Origin: CAWHNT01 sp963830775
GTDB taxonomy: Bacteria; Pseudomonadota; Alphaproteobacteria; Geminicoccales; Geminicoccaceae
NCBI GenBank assembly: GCA_963830775.1
Contig: CAWHNT010000053.1
Coordinates: 1 to 60,110 of the forward strand
Reading direction: 5' to 3'
DNA length: 60,110 bases
Shown here: in pieces, positions 45,394 through 56,239 of the stretch
Layout of the letters: every line of letters starts with the position of its first letter
How positions within the stretch are numbered: position 1 is the stretch's first letter
Program-made: the position numbers and the translations under genes
Notes under the pieces: generated by a model
What the model was told of the DNA's origin: nothing
What the model saw: only the letters and a program-made list of their open reading frames with translations
Database searches by the model: none

Positions 45394-45759
45394 ATGCGCC
45401 TGCCCATCGCGGCCATCCTGCTTCTAGCGGCCACTCCCCTGCCCTCCTATGCCCACGACTGGTACAAGGGGCTGCGCTCTCCCAAGGGCGAGGACTGCTG
45501 TGGCGGGCAGGATTGCCGGCCTGTGCCTTATCGGCTGAACACGGAGACGGGGCGGGAGGAGATCGAGGCGAACGAGGCGTGGTGGCCGGTCGAGTACGAC
45601 AAGGTGCTACCCTTCTTCTCGCCTGACGGCTCGGCCCATGCCTGCTGGATCGGGCCCTGGGGCAAGCCCTTCTTCCGCTGCATCATCCTGCCTGGCATGG
45701 CCGGCCTTGAGCTGGGTCCGCCCTCACCCTCAACCGTCCGCGCCGCGAGCTCACTTTGA
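45394..45759 (+). CDS. Small exported Cys-rich hypothetical protein
   Basis: 121 residues. MRLPIAAILLLAATPLPSYA is a signal peptide. The mature part HDWYKGLRSPKGEDCCGGQD with CRPVPYR, then AHACWIGPWGKPFFRCIILP carries five Cys that could form disulfides. The HDWY...CC...DCxPV pattern recurs in secreted alphaproteobacterial proteins of unknown function. Only the signal peptide supports a location, in the periplasm. Confidence 0.72.
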   Translation: MRLPIAAILLLAATPLPSYAHDWYKGLRSPKGEDCCGGQDCRPVPYRLNTETGREEIEANEAWWPVEYDKVLPFFSPDGSAHACWIGPWGKPFFRCIILPGMAGLELGPPSPSTVRAASSL

Positions 45760-45829
45760 GTAGCCCCTCTGGACATGCCGCTCGAACCACGGCCTAAGCT
45801 CGATGCTGCTCCAGGCTAGTGGAGGAAGG

Positions 45830-46093
45830 ATGCCGCTCCCGGTCAAGCTGCTCGCTTTGCGTCCAGGCTCGGCTGGTCCGGGCTGGCAGGAGTGGCACGT
45901 CGACTTCCGCCTGATGGGCCTGTCCGGTCCGGCGCACGAGCCGGTCATGGTGACGGTCCGTCCCCGTGCTCCTTTGGACCGTCCGGACCAGGCGCTCTCG
46001 GAAGGGTGGCTGCTCCTGGCTCGCCTTGCCACCGACCTTGCCGTGGTGGCCGAGGCGTACGCACGTGGAACCCCGCCCAGAGAAGAGGACTGA
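45830..46093 (+). CDS. Hypothetical protein
   Basis: 87 residues from ATG 45830, with GGAGGA just upstream. MPLPVKLLALRPGSAGPGWQ continues into EWHVDFRLMGLSGPAHEPVM. It looks like a small beta-rich protein with a helical end (LLLARLATDLAVVAEAYA). I recognise no family. An alternative ATG at 45803 lacks a ribosome site. Confidence 0.5.
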   Translation: MPLPVKLLALRPGSAGPGWQEWHVDFRLMGLSGPAHEPVMVTVRPRAPLDRPDQALSEGWLLLARLATDLAVVAEAYARGTPPREED

Positions 46094-46299
46094 CGACCTT
46101 TCTGGCTCGGTCAGGCGATGGCAACTCCTTCGGCACGAGCGTCGCCATGTCTCTTCTGCCGTAGGGATCGAAGTCCAGTTCAAGGCCAAAGTCGGCAACG
46201 CCCCGCAGCAGCGCAGGCCCGACCCCGAAAGGCCCGCTCGTCTTCGCCTCGTCGGCGGGCAGCTTACTTCCGGGACGGAGTTTACCGGAGGATCGCCTC

Positions 46300-46785
46300 A
46301 TGCACGTCGTGCACAAGGGTCGCATCGTTGATCTGGCCGATCTCAAGGAAGGATCGGTGTTTCTGGCCGACTTCGACGGCGGGCCGATCGTCCGGGCGGT
46401 GAAGGCCTTCTACCTGAATCCGTCAGGCATCCGTGCGGGCAAGATCGTCACCGTCGGGCCCTTCCGGGAGGAGGACGGCGGGAATCCCGGTGTCTACGAG
46501 CCGCACGTCATCCGCCAGCTGGCGGTAATCGACCTCACTGGCGTGCTCGCCTTCACCTTCTCGACCGAGCCGCAGCACATCACGTTCAAGCTGCCGCCCT
46601 CGCGCGAGGGTCCGGGGCTGGTCGTCCTGGTGGGGGACGATGTTTATCTCGGCTGCCAGTTCTACGAGGACGCCGGCTTGTGGGAGACGGCGTACCTGAA
46701 CGTGGCCACGGGCGAGATTGTCTTTCAGGTCGATGCGGCTAACGGCTGCGTCTCACGCCAGTGGGCCTTCGAGGCGAGGGCGTGA
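46300..46785 (+). CDS. Hypothetical protein
   Basis: 161 residues with a GGAGG ribosome site (CCGGAGGATCGCCTC). MHVVHKGRIVDLADLKEGSV and GLVVLVGDDVYLGCQFYEDA show a regular beta-rich pattern and normal codon bias. No motif or family recognised; no signal peptide. It is followed by the helicase-like gene on the same strand. Confidence 0.6.
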   Translation: MHVVHKGRIVDLADLKEGSVFLADFDGGPIVRAVKAFYLNPSGIRAGKIVTVGPFREEDGGNPGVYEPHVIRQLAVIDLTGVLAFTFSTEPQHITFKLPPSREGPGLVVLVGDDVYLGCQFYEDAGLWETAYLNVATGEIVFQVDAANGCVSRQWAFEARA

Positions 46786-46895
46786 GCGATACTCCCAAGG
46801 GCATGGGATAGGGCAACCCGAGCACCTTCACACCGGCCAGGTTTCTCCCCCTGGCGGTCGGTCCCGACCGCCCTATCCTGCGGCCAGCGGCACAG

Positions 46896-48384
46896 GTGCC
46901 GTTGGAGACCTCCCTGCAGCCCAGCCCGGAGCAGGCCGCCATCATCGCAGCCCGGCGTGCCGACCCCGGCGGCTCGCTGCGCGTGGTGGCCTTCGCCGGC
47001 TCCGGCAAGACCACGGCCCTGCGCCTCCTGGCCGAGGCCGACAGCACCCCTGCCCTCTACCTCGCCTACAACAAGAGCACCCAGCTCGCGGCCCAGGCCC
47101 ATTTCCCGGCCCATGTCGCCTGCCGCACCATGCACAGCCTGGCCTACCGGGCGATGCGGATGTTCGAGCAGCAGCACCGGCTCGAGCGCAAGCTCACCGG
47201 CGGCGAGGTGGCCGAGCTGCTGGCGATCCCGGCCCTCGACGGCCTGCGCCCGTCCTTCTGGGGGCACTGCGTCGTCGTCACGGTGCGGAGCTTCACCCAC
47301 GACACCGCGCGCGAGATCGGCGCCCGGCATCTGCCGCCCTTGCCGCAAGGGCCCGATCGCGCCGAGCTCGTGGTCACGTTCGCCCGCAGGCTCTGGGCCA
47401 GGATGCGCGATCCCGCGGACGAGGTGCCGCTCGAGCACGATGCCTACCTGAAGATGTGGCAGCTGCAGGGAGCCCGGCTGCCGGGCGGGGCTGGCGTGCT
47501 CTATGTCGACGAGGCGCAGGACGCCAACCCGGTGACCCTGGCCATCCTCCAGGCCCAGCGCCGGCCCACGGTCTGGGTCGGCGATCCCTGGCAGTCGATC
47601 TACCGCTTCCGCGGCAGCGTGAACGCGATGCGCGCGATCGCCGCCCCGCAGCGCCACCTCAGCCGCTCCTGGCGCTTCGGCGAGGACCTGGCGTGCCTCG
47701 CCCGTGCCATCCTCAGCCCACACGAGCGAGCCCCCTGCCCTGGCCCTCCGTGGCGATCCCACGATCGCCACCCTGCTCGGGCCCGTGCGCCCGCCCTGCA
47801 CGGTCTTGTGCCGGACCAATGCCGGCCTGTTCGAGGCGGCGATCCGCGGCCGCGACCGGATCCACATCCTGGGCGGGCTCGAGCCCCTGGCCCGGCTCGT
47901 CCTGGGCGGCTGGCAGCTCTACCAGGGCCAGCCGGTGCCGGACCTGCCGAGCCTGGCCCGTTTCCGCAGCTGGGACGAGCTCCTGGAGGAGGCGGAGGAG
48001 GCGCGCGACCCGGAGCTGCGCTTCCTGGTGCAGATCATCGTCCACTATGGCCGCGCGCTGCCGGGCCTGGTGGCGGACCTGCGCCGGCGGGCGGTGCCGC
48101 ACCCGGCGGCAGCGGAGCGGGTGCTGGCGACGGCGCACAAGGCCAAGGGCCTGGAGTGGCCGCGGGTGCGGCTGGCCGACGACTTCCCGAGCCTGGAGGA
48201 GCTGGATGCTCTGGACCAGGATGGGCTGCCCTATCTCACGCCCGAGGAGCGCGACCAGGAGCTGCACCTGCTCTATGTCGCCGTGACCCGTGCCCGGCAG
48301 CAGCTCGAGCTCAATGAAGCGGTCCGGAGCTGCCTCGCGGCACCGGTGGAATGGGCCGCCGCACGGCCAGGCTGCGCCGCCTGA
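46896..48384 (+). CDS. UvrD/PcrA-like superfamily 1 helicase, one frameshift
   Basis: About 495 residues. Walker A is VVAFAGSGKTTALRLL, motif Ia LYLAYNKSTQLAAQ, motif II LYVDEAQDANPVTLAIL, motif III VWVGDPWQSIYRFRGS and motif IV SRSWRFGED. A slip near 47725 leads into the second half with motif V ATAHKAKGLEWPRVRLAD and motif VI LLYVAVTRARQQLELN. It resembles short UvrD-like and F-box DNA helicase-type ATPases. It acts on DNA with ATP; the specific role is unknown. Start is taken as GTG 46896. Confidence 0.85.
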
Positions 48385-48620
48385 AGGAGTAGGTGCCTAC
48401 GGGCCGCCCTACCCTCCCCTGCCAAGCGCAGTACAGCAAGCGGTAGGACCGGGAGAATGCGCGGCAAGCTGTGGGGACGAGAGCCAGGGCGAAGTGCCCT
48501 TGTGCTCGAGGAGGTCTGACCCGACGATAGGCCTCTTCCCGCTTCCGATGCCGCGTGCGCAATCACCTGCACCTGCACGCACACCCGAGGGGCGTCAGCC
48601 CGCGGCGGTTGCCGACGTCC

Positions 48621-49424
48621 TCATGTGAATGCCCAGGCGCCGTAGCCGACCACGCTGTGCCGGTCTCCAGCCGTGTCGCCGCTGTTGCGGAGGTCAAGTC
48701 GCTTGACCTTCAGCTCGCGCCACCGGGCCGCAGCCAGCCAGCCGCGGATTGGCAGGTAGCCGCAGGCGTCATCGGGCCCAAGCTTTCCGCCCTCGAGCCG
48801 TTCGATCGCTAGGGCCGTGGCCCTGTCGCGTCGCTGGGCAGCCTCGTGGGGCAGGAAGTGCGAGAGGTCCGAGCTGACCACGATCAGCGTTGCCGGATCA
48901 TCGGCGAAGGGCTCCAGGACCGCCGCCACCTCCTCGTCCCGAGCATCGCCAACTACGAGCGGTACAAGCGCAAAGCCCTCATCGCCGAGTGCTCGTTGCA
49001 GGAAGGGCAGCTCGACCTCGATCGCGTGCTCGCGCCGGTGCGGCTCGTCGGCGAGGACCACACCGGGGAGACCCGCTATCGCTGTCAGTGCCTCGCGGTC
49101 GACCGGCACCTCGGCAAGCGGCGTGCGGAAGGCACCGACATGGCGCGGTACAGCGATGCCCCGGAACGCCACGTAGTGCGATGGGCCGATCACGACGACG
49201 CGGGTGAGCCGCCTTCCCGTGGCCTCGGCGAGGCACCCGAAGGCGCTGGCCGCAACCGGACCGGAATAGGCATAGCCGGCATGTGGTGCGATGAGCGCCC
49301 GCGGCAGGTCGTGTTTGCCACCGTGCGGCGCCTCCTCGAGCAGGTGGTCCACCTCGTCGCACAGCGCGCCTGGATCCGCCGGATAGAACGCTCCGGCCAC
49401 CGCGCAAGGCCGCACGCTCGACAC
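48621..49424 (-). CDS. AmmeMemoRadiSam system protein B (Memo-like)
   Basis: 267 residues from GTG 49424, with a GGAGG site upstream. The frame is open further 5' but conservation starts here: RPCAVAGAFYPADPGALCDE, ALIAPHAGYAYSGPVAASAF, VVVIGPSHYVAFRGIAVP, HRREHAIEVELPFLQRAL and LIVVSSDLSHFLPHEAAQRR. These are Memo signatures, with several conserved His and Asp residues similar to class III extradiol dioxygenases. It is divergent from the radical SAM partner, 51 bp away. The AmmA (AMMECR1) component is not in the window. Confidence 0.9.
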   Translation of the reverse strand: MSSVRPCAVAGAFYPADPGALCDEVDHLLEEAPHGGKHDLPRALIAPHAGYAYSGPVAASAFGCLAEATGRRLTRVVVIGPSHYVAFRGIAVPRHVGAFRTPLAEVPVDREALTAIAGLPGVVLADEPHRREHAIEVELPFLQRALGDEGFALVPLVVGDARDEEVAAVLEPFADDPATLIVVSSDLSHFLPHEAAQRRDRATALAIERLEGGKLGPDDACGYLPIRGWLAAARWRELKVKRLDLRNSGDTAGDRHSVVGYGAWAFT

Positions 49425-49475
49425 TTCAGGCCTCCGATCATAAGCTCGGTCGCTCAGCCCAGCAGCCGACCTGCC

Positions 49476-50558
<1,083 letters not shown>

Positions 50559-50752
50559 CGATGGGTTTGGTCCACACGTCGCGTGCGACATGCGGTACTA
50601 CCTGCTGATCCACCACACGGTAGCGAGTGGGCAGTGCGGCAGCCGGCACATCGGCACACGAAGGCGCCTGCCTATAGTGGCCGATGCGTGAAGCTGCTGG
50701 ATGCGCGTGCTCCTGCGCAAGGCCATCGTCGCCGACCGGCACAGGCCTCGGT

Positions 50753-51187
50753 TCAGCTGCTCTGGGTATGCGGCCCACCCGGCTCGGAGACTGCAGTCAC
50801 GGCCGTGTCGGCCTGCTCGCTGTCGCCATAGAGCGCCACGTCGCCGAACGAGACGATCCCGACCAGCCGCTTGTCCCGGCTCATCACCGGCAGGCGGCGC
50901 ACCTTGTTCTCGCCCATGTTCTGGACGACATCGTCCAGGTCCTCATCCTCAAAGCAGTAGCGGACCTCGGGCGTCATCGCCTCGCGCACCTTCGTGTCCG
51001 GGCCCCTGCCCTGGGCCACGGCGCGGATCGCGATGTCCCGATCGGTGAGCATGCCGACCAGGCGGTCGTTCTCGCCCACCGGCAGCACGCCCACGTCGAG
51101 CTCCGCCATCCGACTTGCAGCCTGCTGGACCGTGTCGTCCGGGCTCGCGATCTCGACCCCGCGGGTCATGATCTCGCCTACCTTCAT
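50753..51187 (-). CDS. CBS-domain pair protein
   Basis: 144 residues from ATG 51187, with GGAGGGG upstream. Two CBS motifs: VGEIMTRGVEIASPDDTVQQ with VLPVGENDRLVGMLTDRDIA, and VREAMTPEVRYCFEDEDLDD with RRLPVMSRDKRLVGIVSFGD. Such stand-alone proteins bind adenosyl ligands and probably act as an energy-state sensor or regulatory subunit. Function otherwise unknown. Confidence 0.9.
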   Translation of the reverse strand: MKVGEIMTRGVEIASPDDTVQQAASRMAELDVGVLPVGENDRLVGMLTDRDIAIRAVAQGRGPDTKVREAMTPEVRYCFEDEDLDDVVQNMGENKVRRLPVMSRDKRLVGIVSFGDVALYGDSEQADTAVTAVSEPGGPHTQSS

Positions 51188-51392
51188 GTCAGCCCCTCCG
51201 CTTCGTTGGCCATCGAACCGGGTAGAACCAGCAGCGCAGGGAGCCGTTCCGGTCTGTCGCTCCCTGGCCCTCCTCAAGAGCCAACGGGATGCACCCCCGC
51301 CACCGGGGGACTTGCCTTTCGGAAGCCTCCCGCTCCTTCATGCACTTCGCCCGCCCTTCCCTGCACGGCAAAAGCCCGATCCGGCCTTCTCC

Positions 51393-52526
51393 TCAGGCCG
51401 TAAGCGGTTCTCCAAGGAAGCTTGCGATCGCGTCGCCGGCCTTGGCGATGTAGGCAATGCCATCCAGATGGCCGAGATCAGTGGTGATCGCTTCGCTGTA
51501 GGTGACCGTCTTGCCCATGGCTGCGAGCTTGTCCTTGAGCGCTCGCATATGCCGGGGCGGCGGGAAGACCAGATCGTCCGCCGAGGCGATCAGCAGAAGA
51601 GGGGCCGTGATCGCTGCCAAGCCCTCCTCGAGGCTGCGCCCATGCCCCGTCATGAAGAGCTGGTTCGCTTTGACCAGGTAGAGGAGGTGGTTGGCGTCGC
51701 TCAGGGCTGCCCGTGCCGCCGCCGTCCGGTCGAGCCACGCCTCGACGGCATAGTGGTGGTCCATGGCGGTGCCTGGGTCCTTTCCGTCCTCCGCCCACGC
51801 GCGCCCGAACCGCTCGATCCAGCCCCATTGCTGCGCCTGGAGCGTGATGATCTTGAGCGCCTCGGTCAGGCCGCGGATCGGCTCCGCCCTGCCGTAGTAG
51901 TCGCCGTTGTTCCAGTCTGGATCGAGCCGGATCGGTGCTGCCCACAGGTTCAGCCAGCCGATCAGGAAGGCGTTCTCCTCAGCCCCACCAATCACCGCGA
52001 CCACGCGCTTCACCCAGTCCGGATAGGCACTGGCCCACTCGAACGCCTGCAGCGCACCCATCGACGCCCCAGCCACCGCGTGCAGCGAGCGGATGCCGAG
52101 ATGCTCGAGCAGCGCCTTCTGCACGTTGACGAAGTCACGGATGGTCACGATCGGAAAGCGCATGCCGTAGGGCTTGCCGGTATCCGGATCGGTCGAGGCC
52201 GGCCCTGTCGTGATCGTGTTCGGGTCCTTGGCGTTCAGGTTTACCAGGGTATCGGAGCTGATGACGAAGTACTTGTTGGTGTCGAGCGGCTTGCCGGGGC
52301 CGATGATCGCATCCCAATAGCCCGGGAGCACATCATCCGGCCGGTACTTGCCGGCGGCATGCGAGTTGGCGCTGAAGAAGTGGGTGACGAGGATCGCGTT
52401 GTCCTTGGCTGCGTTCAGCTCGCCATAGCTCTCCCAGCCAACACGCACCTGCTTGATGACAGCACCACCCATGGTGGCGAAGCTCGGCAGCTCGAAGACC
52501 CTCTTCTCGACGATGAGATCCGGCAT
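51393..52526 (-). CDS. MetX-like (homoserine O-acetyltransferase family) alpha/beta hydrolase
   Basis: 377 residues, intact. The family opening FELPSFATMGGAVIKQVRVG and WESYGELNAA is followed by VTHFFSANSHAAGKYRPDD and the nucleophile elbow VAGASMGALQAFEWA. A late Asp (LIASADDLVFPP) and His (TDLGHLDG) complete the triad. It is closer to unnamed alpha/beta hydrolases than to canonical MetX, which carries a PGGP-type loop. Substrate uncertain: an acyl transferase or esterase. Confidence 0.82.
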   Translation of the reverse strand: MPDLIVEKRVFELPSFATMGGAVIKQVRVGWESYGELNAAKDNAILVTHFFSANSHAAGKYRPDDVLPGYWDAIIGPGKPLDTNKYFVISSDTLVNLNAKDPNTITTGPASTDPDTGKPYGMRFPIVTIRDFVNVQKALLEHLGIRSLHAVAGASMGALQAFEWASAYPDWVKRVVAVIGGAEENAFLIGWLNLWAAPIRLDPDWNNGDYYGRAEPIRGLTEALKIITLQAQQWGWIERFGRAWAEDGKDPGTAMDHHYAVEAWLDRTAAARAALSDANHLLYLVKANQLFMTGHGRSLEEGLAAITAPLLLIASADDLVFPPPRHMRALKDKLAAMGKTVTYSEAITTDLGHLDGIAYIAKAGDAIASFLGEPLTA

Positions 52527-52571
52527 TCACCTGCTCCCTGGTGGCGACGGCAGAACATGGGCCCTGCCTGG

Positions 52572-53951
52572 TCAGGCCGGCAGGCGGCACTCGACAGGAC
52601 GGAACTTGCCCATCGTTGCCGCGGTGCCGCCAAGGCCAGGCACGACCCGCACCACGAGACGAGGGAGCCGCAGGTCCCGCTCGCGCGCGAGGGCCTCGAA
52701 CCAGCGCTCCACCCCGGCGGGCAAGTCGGCGGCCCGGTCCCCGGCTGCAACCAGCGAGACCTCGATCCGGTCGACCTCCTGCACGACATGCACTTGGCGT
52801 GCGCCCGGCAGCTCCAGCAGCGCGCCCAGGACGAGGGAGGGGTGGATCTCGATCCTCTGCCCCCGCTGGTTCTCAAGCCGCAACGCATCCTCCTGGCGCC
52901 CCTCGATCATCCGCACCCGGCGGAATGGCGGGGAGCTGGACCCACCTGGCGGGTCGAGAACGAGCCGGTCCGAGACACGATAGCGGATCAACGGCTGGGC
53001 GGTGCGGTCGAGGCAGGTGATGAGCAGGTGGTGCCCACACTTGCCATCCGGGACCGGCCGCTCTTGCTCGTCGACGACCTCCACCAGGGTCGTATCCTCC
53101 AGCAGGTACCGGTTTTGCTGGCCAGGGCTCTCGACGGCCAGGGCGCCGGTCTCGGTGGTCGCGTAGAGATCGAGCACCTCGCAGCCCCAGGCATCCTGTA
53201 CCGCCTTGCGGAACGAGGGCGTGACAGCCTCTCCGCCGCCGATCACGCGCCGCGGCTCCAGGCGCACGCGGCCGTCTGCCTGGGCCTGGGCGATGGTCGC
53301 AACGACAGAGGGGTAGCCAAACAGAACTTCCGGGCGGAACCGCTCCAGGCGTGGCAGGACGTCCTCCAGCGGCTCCTCCGGATCGATCGTGAGCCGGGGC
53401 GGGTAACCCAGGTCGGTGGCACGGAGGAGGCGGCCCGAGATGTAGGACGGGTGGGTCGAGGTGAAGGTTGCCAGCCGCTCGACCATCCGGCCCTGCATCA
53501 AGGCCTGATTGCTGCGCAAGGACGCTGCCAGCGTGGCGATCCACTCCTCGTGGCTGTAGACGATGATGCCACGCCGCCCGGTGGATCCGCTCGTCAGCAG
53601 AACCTGGAAACGCCCGCGAAAGGTGTCGTCTGCCGAGGCGGTGCGCAGGAAGGCCTCGATGTCGGCCAGGCGCAGCGCCGGGTCGGTCACGGCCTCGTCG
53701 AACCGCTCCATGAGCTCTGCCTTGGTCACCGGCGGCAGCTCGCGGAGCGGCGCTCGTTCCAGGTCGATGCCCCGGTAGAGCTCGCGATAGAATGGCGCCC
53801 GCTCGGCTGCGGTTCGCGCCACCGCGCGCCATCGTTGTTCCTGATAGGCCGCCAGCTGTTCGGGCGTCCAACGCAGCACGGGGTCGAAGCGCACGTACTT
53901 CATTTGGATCGCCCGCAGCAGGTCGCCTGCCCGCTGCCAACGCTGCCACAT
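52572..53951 (-). CDS. Phenylacetate-CoA ligase-like adenylate-forming enzyme (PaaK family)
   Basis: 459 residues from ATG 53951, after GAGGGGG. Core motifs: RELPPVTKAELMERFDEAVT, the phosphate loop LLTSGSTGRRGIIVYSHEEW, TEVL-like VIGGGEAVTPSFRKAVQDAW, DLYATTETGALAVESPG and LIRYRVSDRLVLDPP. It should activate a carboxylic acid with ATP, possibly forming an acyl-CoA. It lies 46 bp upstream of the MetX-like gene on the same strand, so the two are likely co-transcribed and may act on one substrate. Confidence 0.85.
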   Translation of the reverse strand: MWQRWQRAGDLLRAIQMKYVRFDPVLRWTPEQLAAYQEQRWRAVARTAAERAPFYRELYRGIDLERAPLRELPPVTKAELMERFDEAVTDPALRLADIEAFLRTASADDTFRGRFQVLLTSGSTGRRGIIVYSHEEWIATLAASLRSNQALMQGRMVERLATFTSTHPSYISGRLLRATDLGYPPRLTIDPEEPLEDVLPRLERFRPEVLFGYPSVVATIAQAQADGRVRLEPRRVIGGGEAVTPSFRKAVQDAWGCEVLDLYATTETGALAVESPGQQNRYLLEDTTLVEVVDEQERPVPDGKCGHHLLITCLDRTAQPLIRYRVSDRLVLDPPGGSSSPPFRRVRMIEGRQEDALRLENQRGQRIEIHPSLVLGALLELPGARQVHVVQEVDRIEVSLVAAGDRAADLPAGVERWFEALARERDLRLPRLVVRVVPGLGGTAATMGKFRPVECRLPA

Positions 53952-54122
53952 GCGTCGCCCCCTCGGACTGGTCACGCGCTGCCCGGTCTGCTGATGGGTG
54001 GCCTCATTCTGGTGGGGTTCAAGCCAGTGTGCACCCTAGTGCGCACCGCGAGTGTCTCAGCCACAATCCCGCTCGAGCCGGCATCGACGGTGTAGGCCTT
54101 GGGCCTGGCCGGCATGGCGTGA

Positions 54123-54818
54123 CGTAAGCTCTCGCCCCGCAAGCCTCCCGACCTGCATTCGCCCAGCCTTGCCATCCGTAGACCCGCAGCCCCTCGTACC
54201 AGGGGCCACGCCGACCTGCGCCGCTTCGAGCCGGCCGCCTTGGGTCGCGCCGAAGCGGCACTCTGGCGGGCCTACTACGAGCGCCGTCGCCTCGACCTTG
54301 TGGTGGGCATCATCCTCTCGGACCACCGCCACTTCGGCTCCTCACCGTGGGACAGCGTGCGCTCGGGCTTCGCAGCTGCCCGTGCAGCTTGGCGCTTCCA
54401 GGCCTCCCGCTCCCGTCCGGAGGCGATGACCACCCTGCCCTCATTGACCCACCACTTCGCCGTGGTCGCCAGGGCCACCGATGCCCGGTTCGACCCGGCT
54501 TAGGCCGCCCACCTCGAGCTCGATTGGTGGCAGCTCCGCCGTGAGGACCTCGAGCTCGCGAGCTACGCACCGGCAATCGCGGCCGCAACAGGCTATGTCT
54601 ACGGCCTCGATCCCATGAAGCTGGCGGACTAGGCCTAGCTCAGGGCGGCAGCGATGCACGACCACGACATACAGGGTGAGGCAATGACGGAGGCCGACTG
54701 GCGCCGCATGGCCGACCGGCTCACCGCCTCCTACACCGCCCTTCGCGGGGCAATCAGGATCTCGGCTCTCACCACGGTCGGGGGGTCGGCCGAACCTCGA
54801 CCGGAGGTCTCGCCGTGA
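54123..54818 (+). pseudogene. Hypothetical protein frame interrupted by three in-frame amber codons
   Basis: One frame stays coherent for about 230 codons: ADLRRFEPAALGRAEAALWR, AYYERRRLDLVVGIILSDHR, HHFAVVARATDARFDPA, then TAG (54501-54503), AAHLELDWWQLRREDLELAS and IAAATGYVYGLDPMKLAD, then TAG-gcc-TAG (54630-54638), and LRAAAMHDHDIQGEAMTEAD with WRRMADRLTASYTALRGAI. It resembles an uncharacterised helical family. There is no frame change. The natural stop overlaps the monooxygenase start as GTGA, which suggests a once-intact, coupled gene. Each TAG is one G-to-T change from GAG. No convincing start codon is seen before TTG 54240. Confidence 0.55.
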
Positions 54819-56172
54819 CGCCCAAGCTCAAGGTCTGCGTCATCGGCGCGGGCTCCAGCGGAATCGCCGTGGTCAAGGCGCTCACCGACCGCGGGATCCC
54901 GTTCGACTGCCTGGAGATATCCGACCGGGTCGGCGGCAACTGGGCCTTCCGCAACCCGAACGGTCGCTCCGCCGCCTACCGCTCTTTGCACATCAATACC
55001 TCGCGCGACCGCATGGCCTACGCCGACCTGCCAATGCCGCGCCATTACCCCGACTTTCCCCACCACAGCCTGGTGGCCCGGTACTTCGACCAGTATGTCG
55101 ACCGCTTCGGCCTCCGGGAGCGGATCACCTTCAACGCTGAGGTCACCCGCGCGGTCCGCCTCGCCCCGCATCACTGGCGGGTGACGCTCGGTAGCGGCGA
55201 GGAACGCGAGTACGCGGTCCTGATCGTCGCCAACGGCCACCACTGGGACCCGCGCTGGCCCGACCCGCCAGTCCCCGGTGAGTTCGACGGCACGGTGCTG
55301 CATGCGCACGACTACGTCGACCCTAGCGAGCCCGTGGACATGCGCAGCAAGCGCATCGTGGTGGTCGGAATGGGCAACAGTGCGATGGACATCGCCTGCG
55401 AGCTGTGCCGGCCCGGGATCGCGGAGCGCCTCTACCTCTCCGCCCGGCGCGGCGCCTGGATCATGCCCAACTACCTCTTCGGCCGTCCGCTCGACGGGCT
55501 CGGGTTGACCCACCCTTTGCTACCCTGGCGGGTGCAGAGCCTGGTGGCGGGCCTGCTCCTACGGCTCATGATCGGGGTGCCGTGGCGGTTCGGCCTGCCA
55601 CGACCCGACCACCCGCCGCTCGCTGCCCATCCGACGATCAGCCAGGACCTGCTCGTCCGGCTCGGCCGCGGCGACATCCTGCCCAAGCCCGGGATCGAGC
55701 GGCTGGAGGGTGGGCTCGTGCGGTTCGCGGACGGGTCCTCGGTCGAAGCCGACGTGATCGTCTACTGCACCGGGTACAAGGTCAGCTTCCCGTTCTTCGA
55801 CCCGGAGTTCCTGGCAGCACCGGGCAACGACCTGCCGCTGTGGCGGCGGATGGCCCGGCCAGGCGAGGACGACCTCTTCTTCGTCGGCCTGCTGCAGCCG
55901 CTGGGCGCCACCATGCCGCTGGCCGAAGCGCAGGCAAAGCTGATCGGCGACCTCCTGATCGGGCGCTACGCCCTGCCCTCGGCCGAGGCGATGCGGGCTG
56001 AGATGGAGCGGGAGCGGCGCCGCCTTGCCGCGCGCTATGTGGCCTCCAACGGCACACCATGCAGGTGGACTTCGACGGTTACCTGCACGAGCTCGCGCGA
56101 GAGCGAAAGGCCGGGGAGTGGCGGGCTAGGACCGTTGCTGGGAGAAGCCGACCTGTCACTGCCGGCTCCTGA
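54815..56172 (+). CDS. Flavin-containing monooxygenase-like protein, one frameshift near the C-terminus
   Basis: About 450 residues. The FAD motif is VCVIGAGSSGIAVVKALTDR, then VGGNWAFRNPNGRSAAYRSL, the FMO fingerprint region LPMPRHYPDFPHHSLVARYF and the NADPH motif RIVVVGMGNSAMDIACEL. ADVIVYCTGYKVSFPFFD is the conserved FMO/BVMO end motif. A slip near 56052 gives MQVDFDGYLHELARERKAGE and a stop at 56172; without it the frame runs antisense through the SWIB gene. It oxygenates a heteroatom or ketone with NADPH. Start is GTG, overlapping the upstream broken gene. Confidence 0.88.
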
Positions 56173-56239
56173 GCCTGACCAGAGAACGGCACATCGGGGA
56201 GCTACTCAAGGGCTCTCGAGATCGCGAGAGCAGTTCCCC

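Noticed and set aside
48691..48709. Palindrome AGGTCAAGTCGCTTGACCT considered as Fnr site
   Set aside because: Half-site order and spacing are wrong (GTCAA-N5-TTGAC) and it lies inside the Memo-like coding region.
50994..54095. Very long open frame on the plus strand (over 1000 codons) antisense to the CBS, MetX-like and PaaK-like genes
   Set aside because: It mirrors codon bias of the high-GC genes opposite, has no motifs and no good start; the minus-strand genes have clear families.
54501..54638. Pyrrolysine or other programmed amber decoding
   Set aside because: Other genes in the window use TAG as a normal stop, and no pyrrolysine genes are visible, so I list it only as a test, not as a call.
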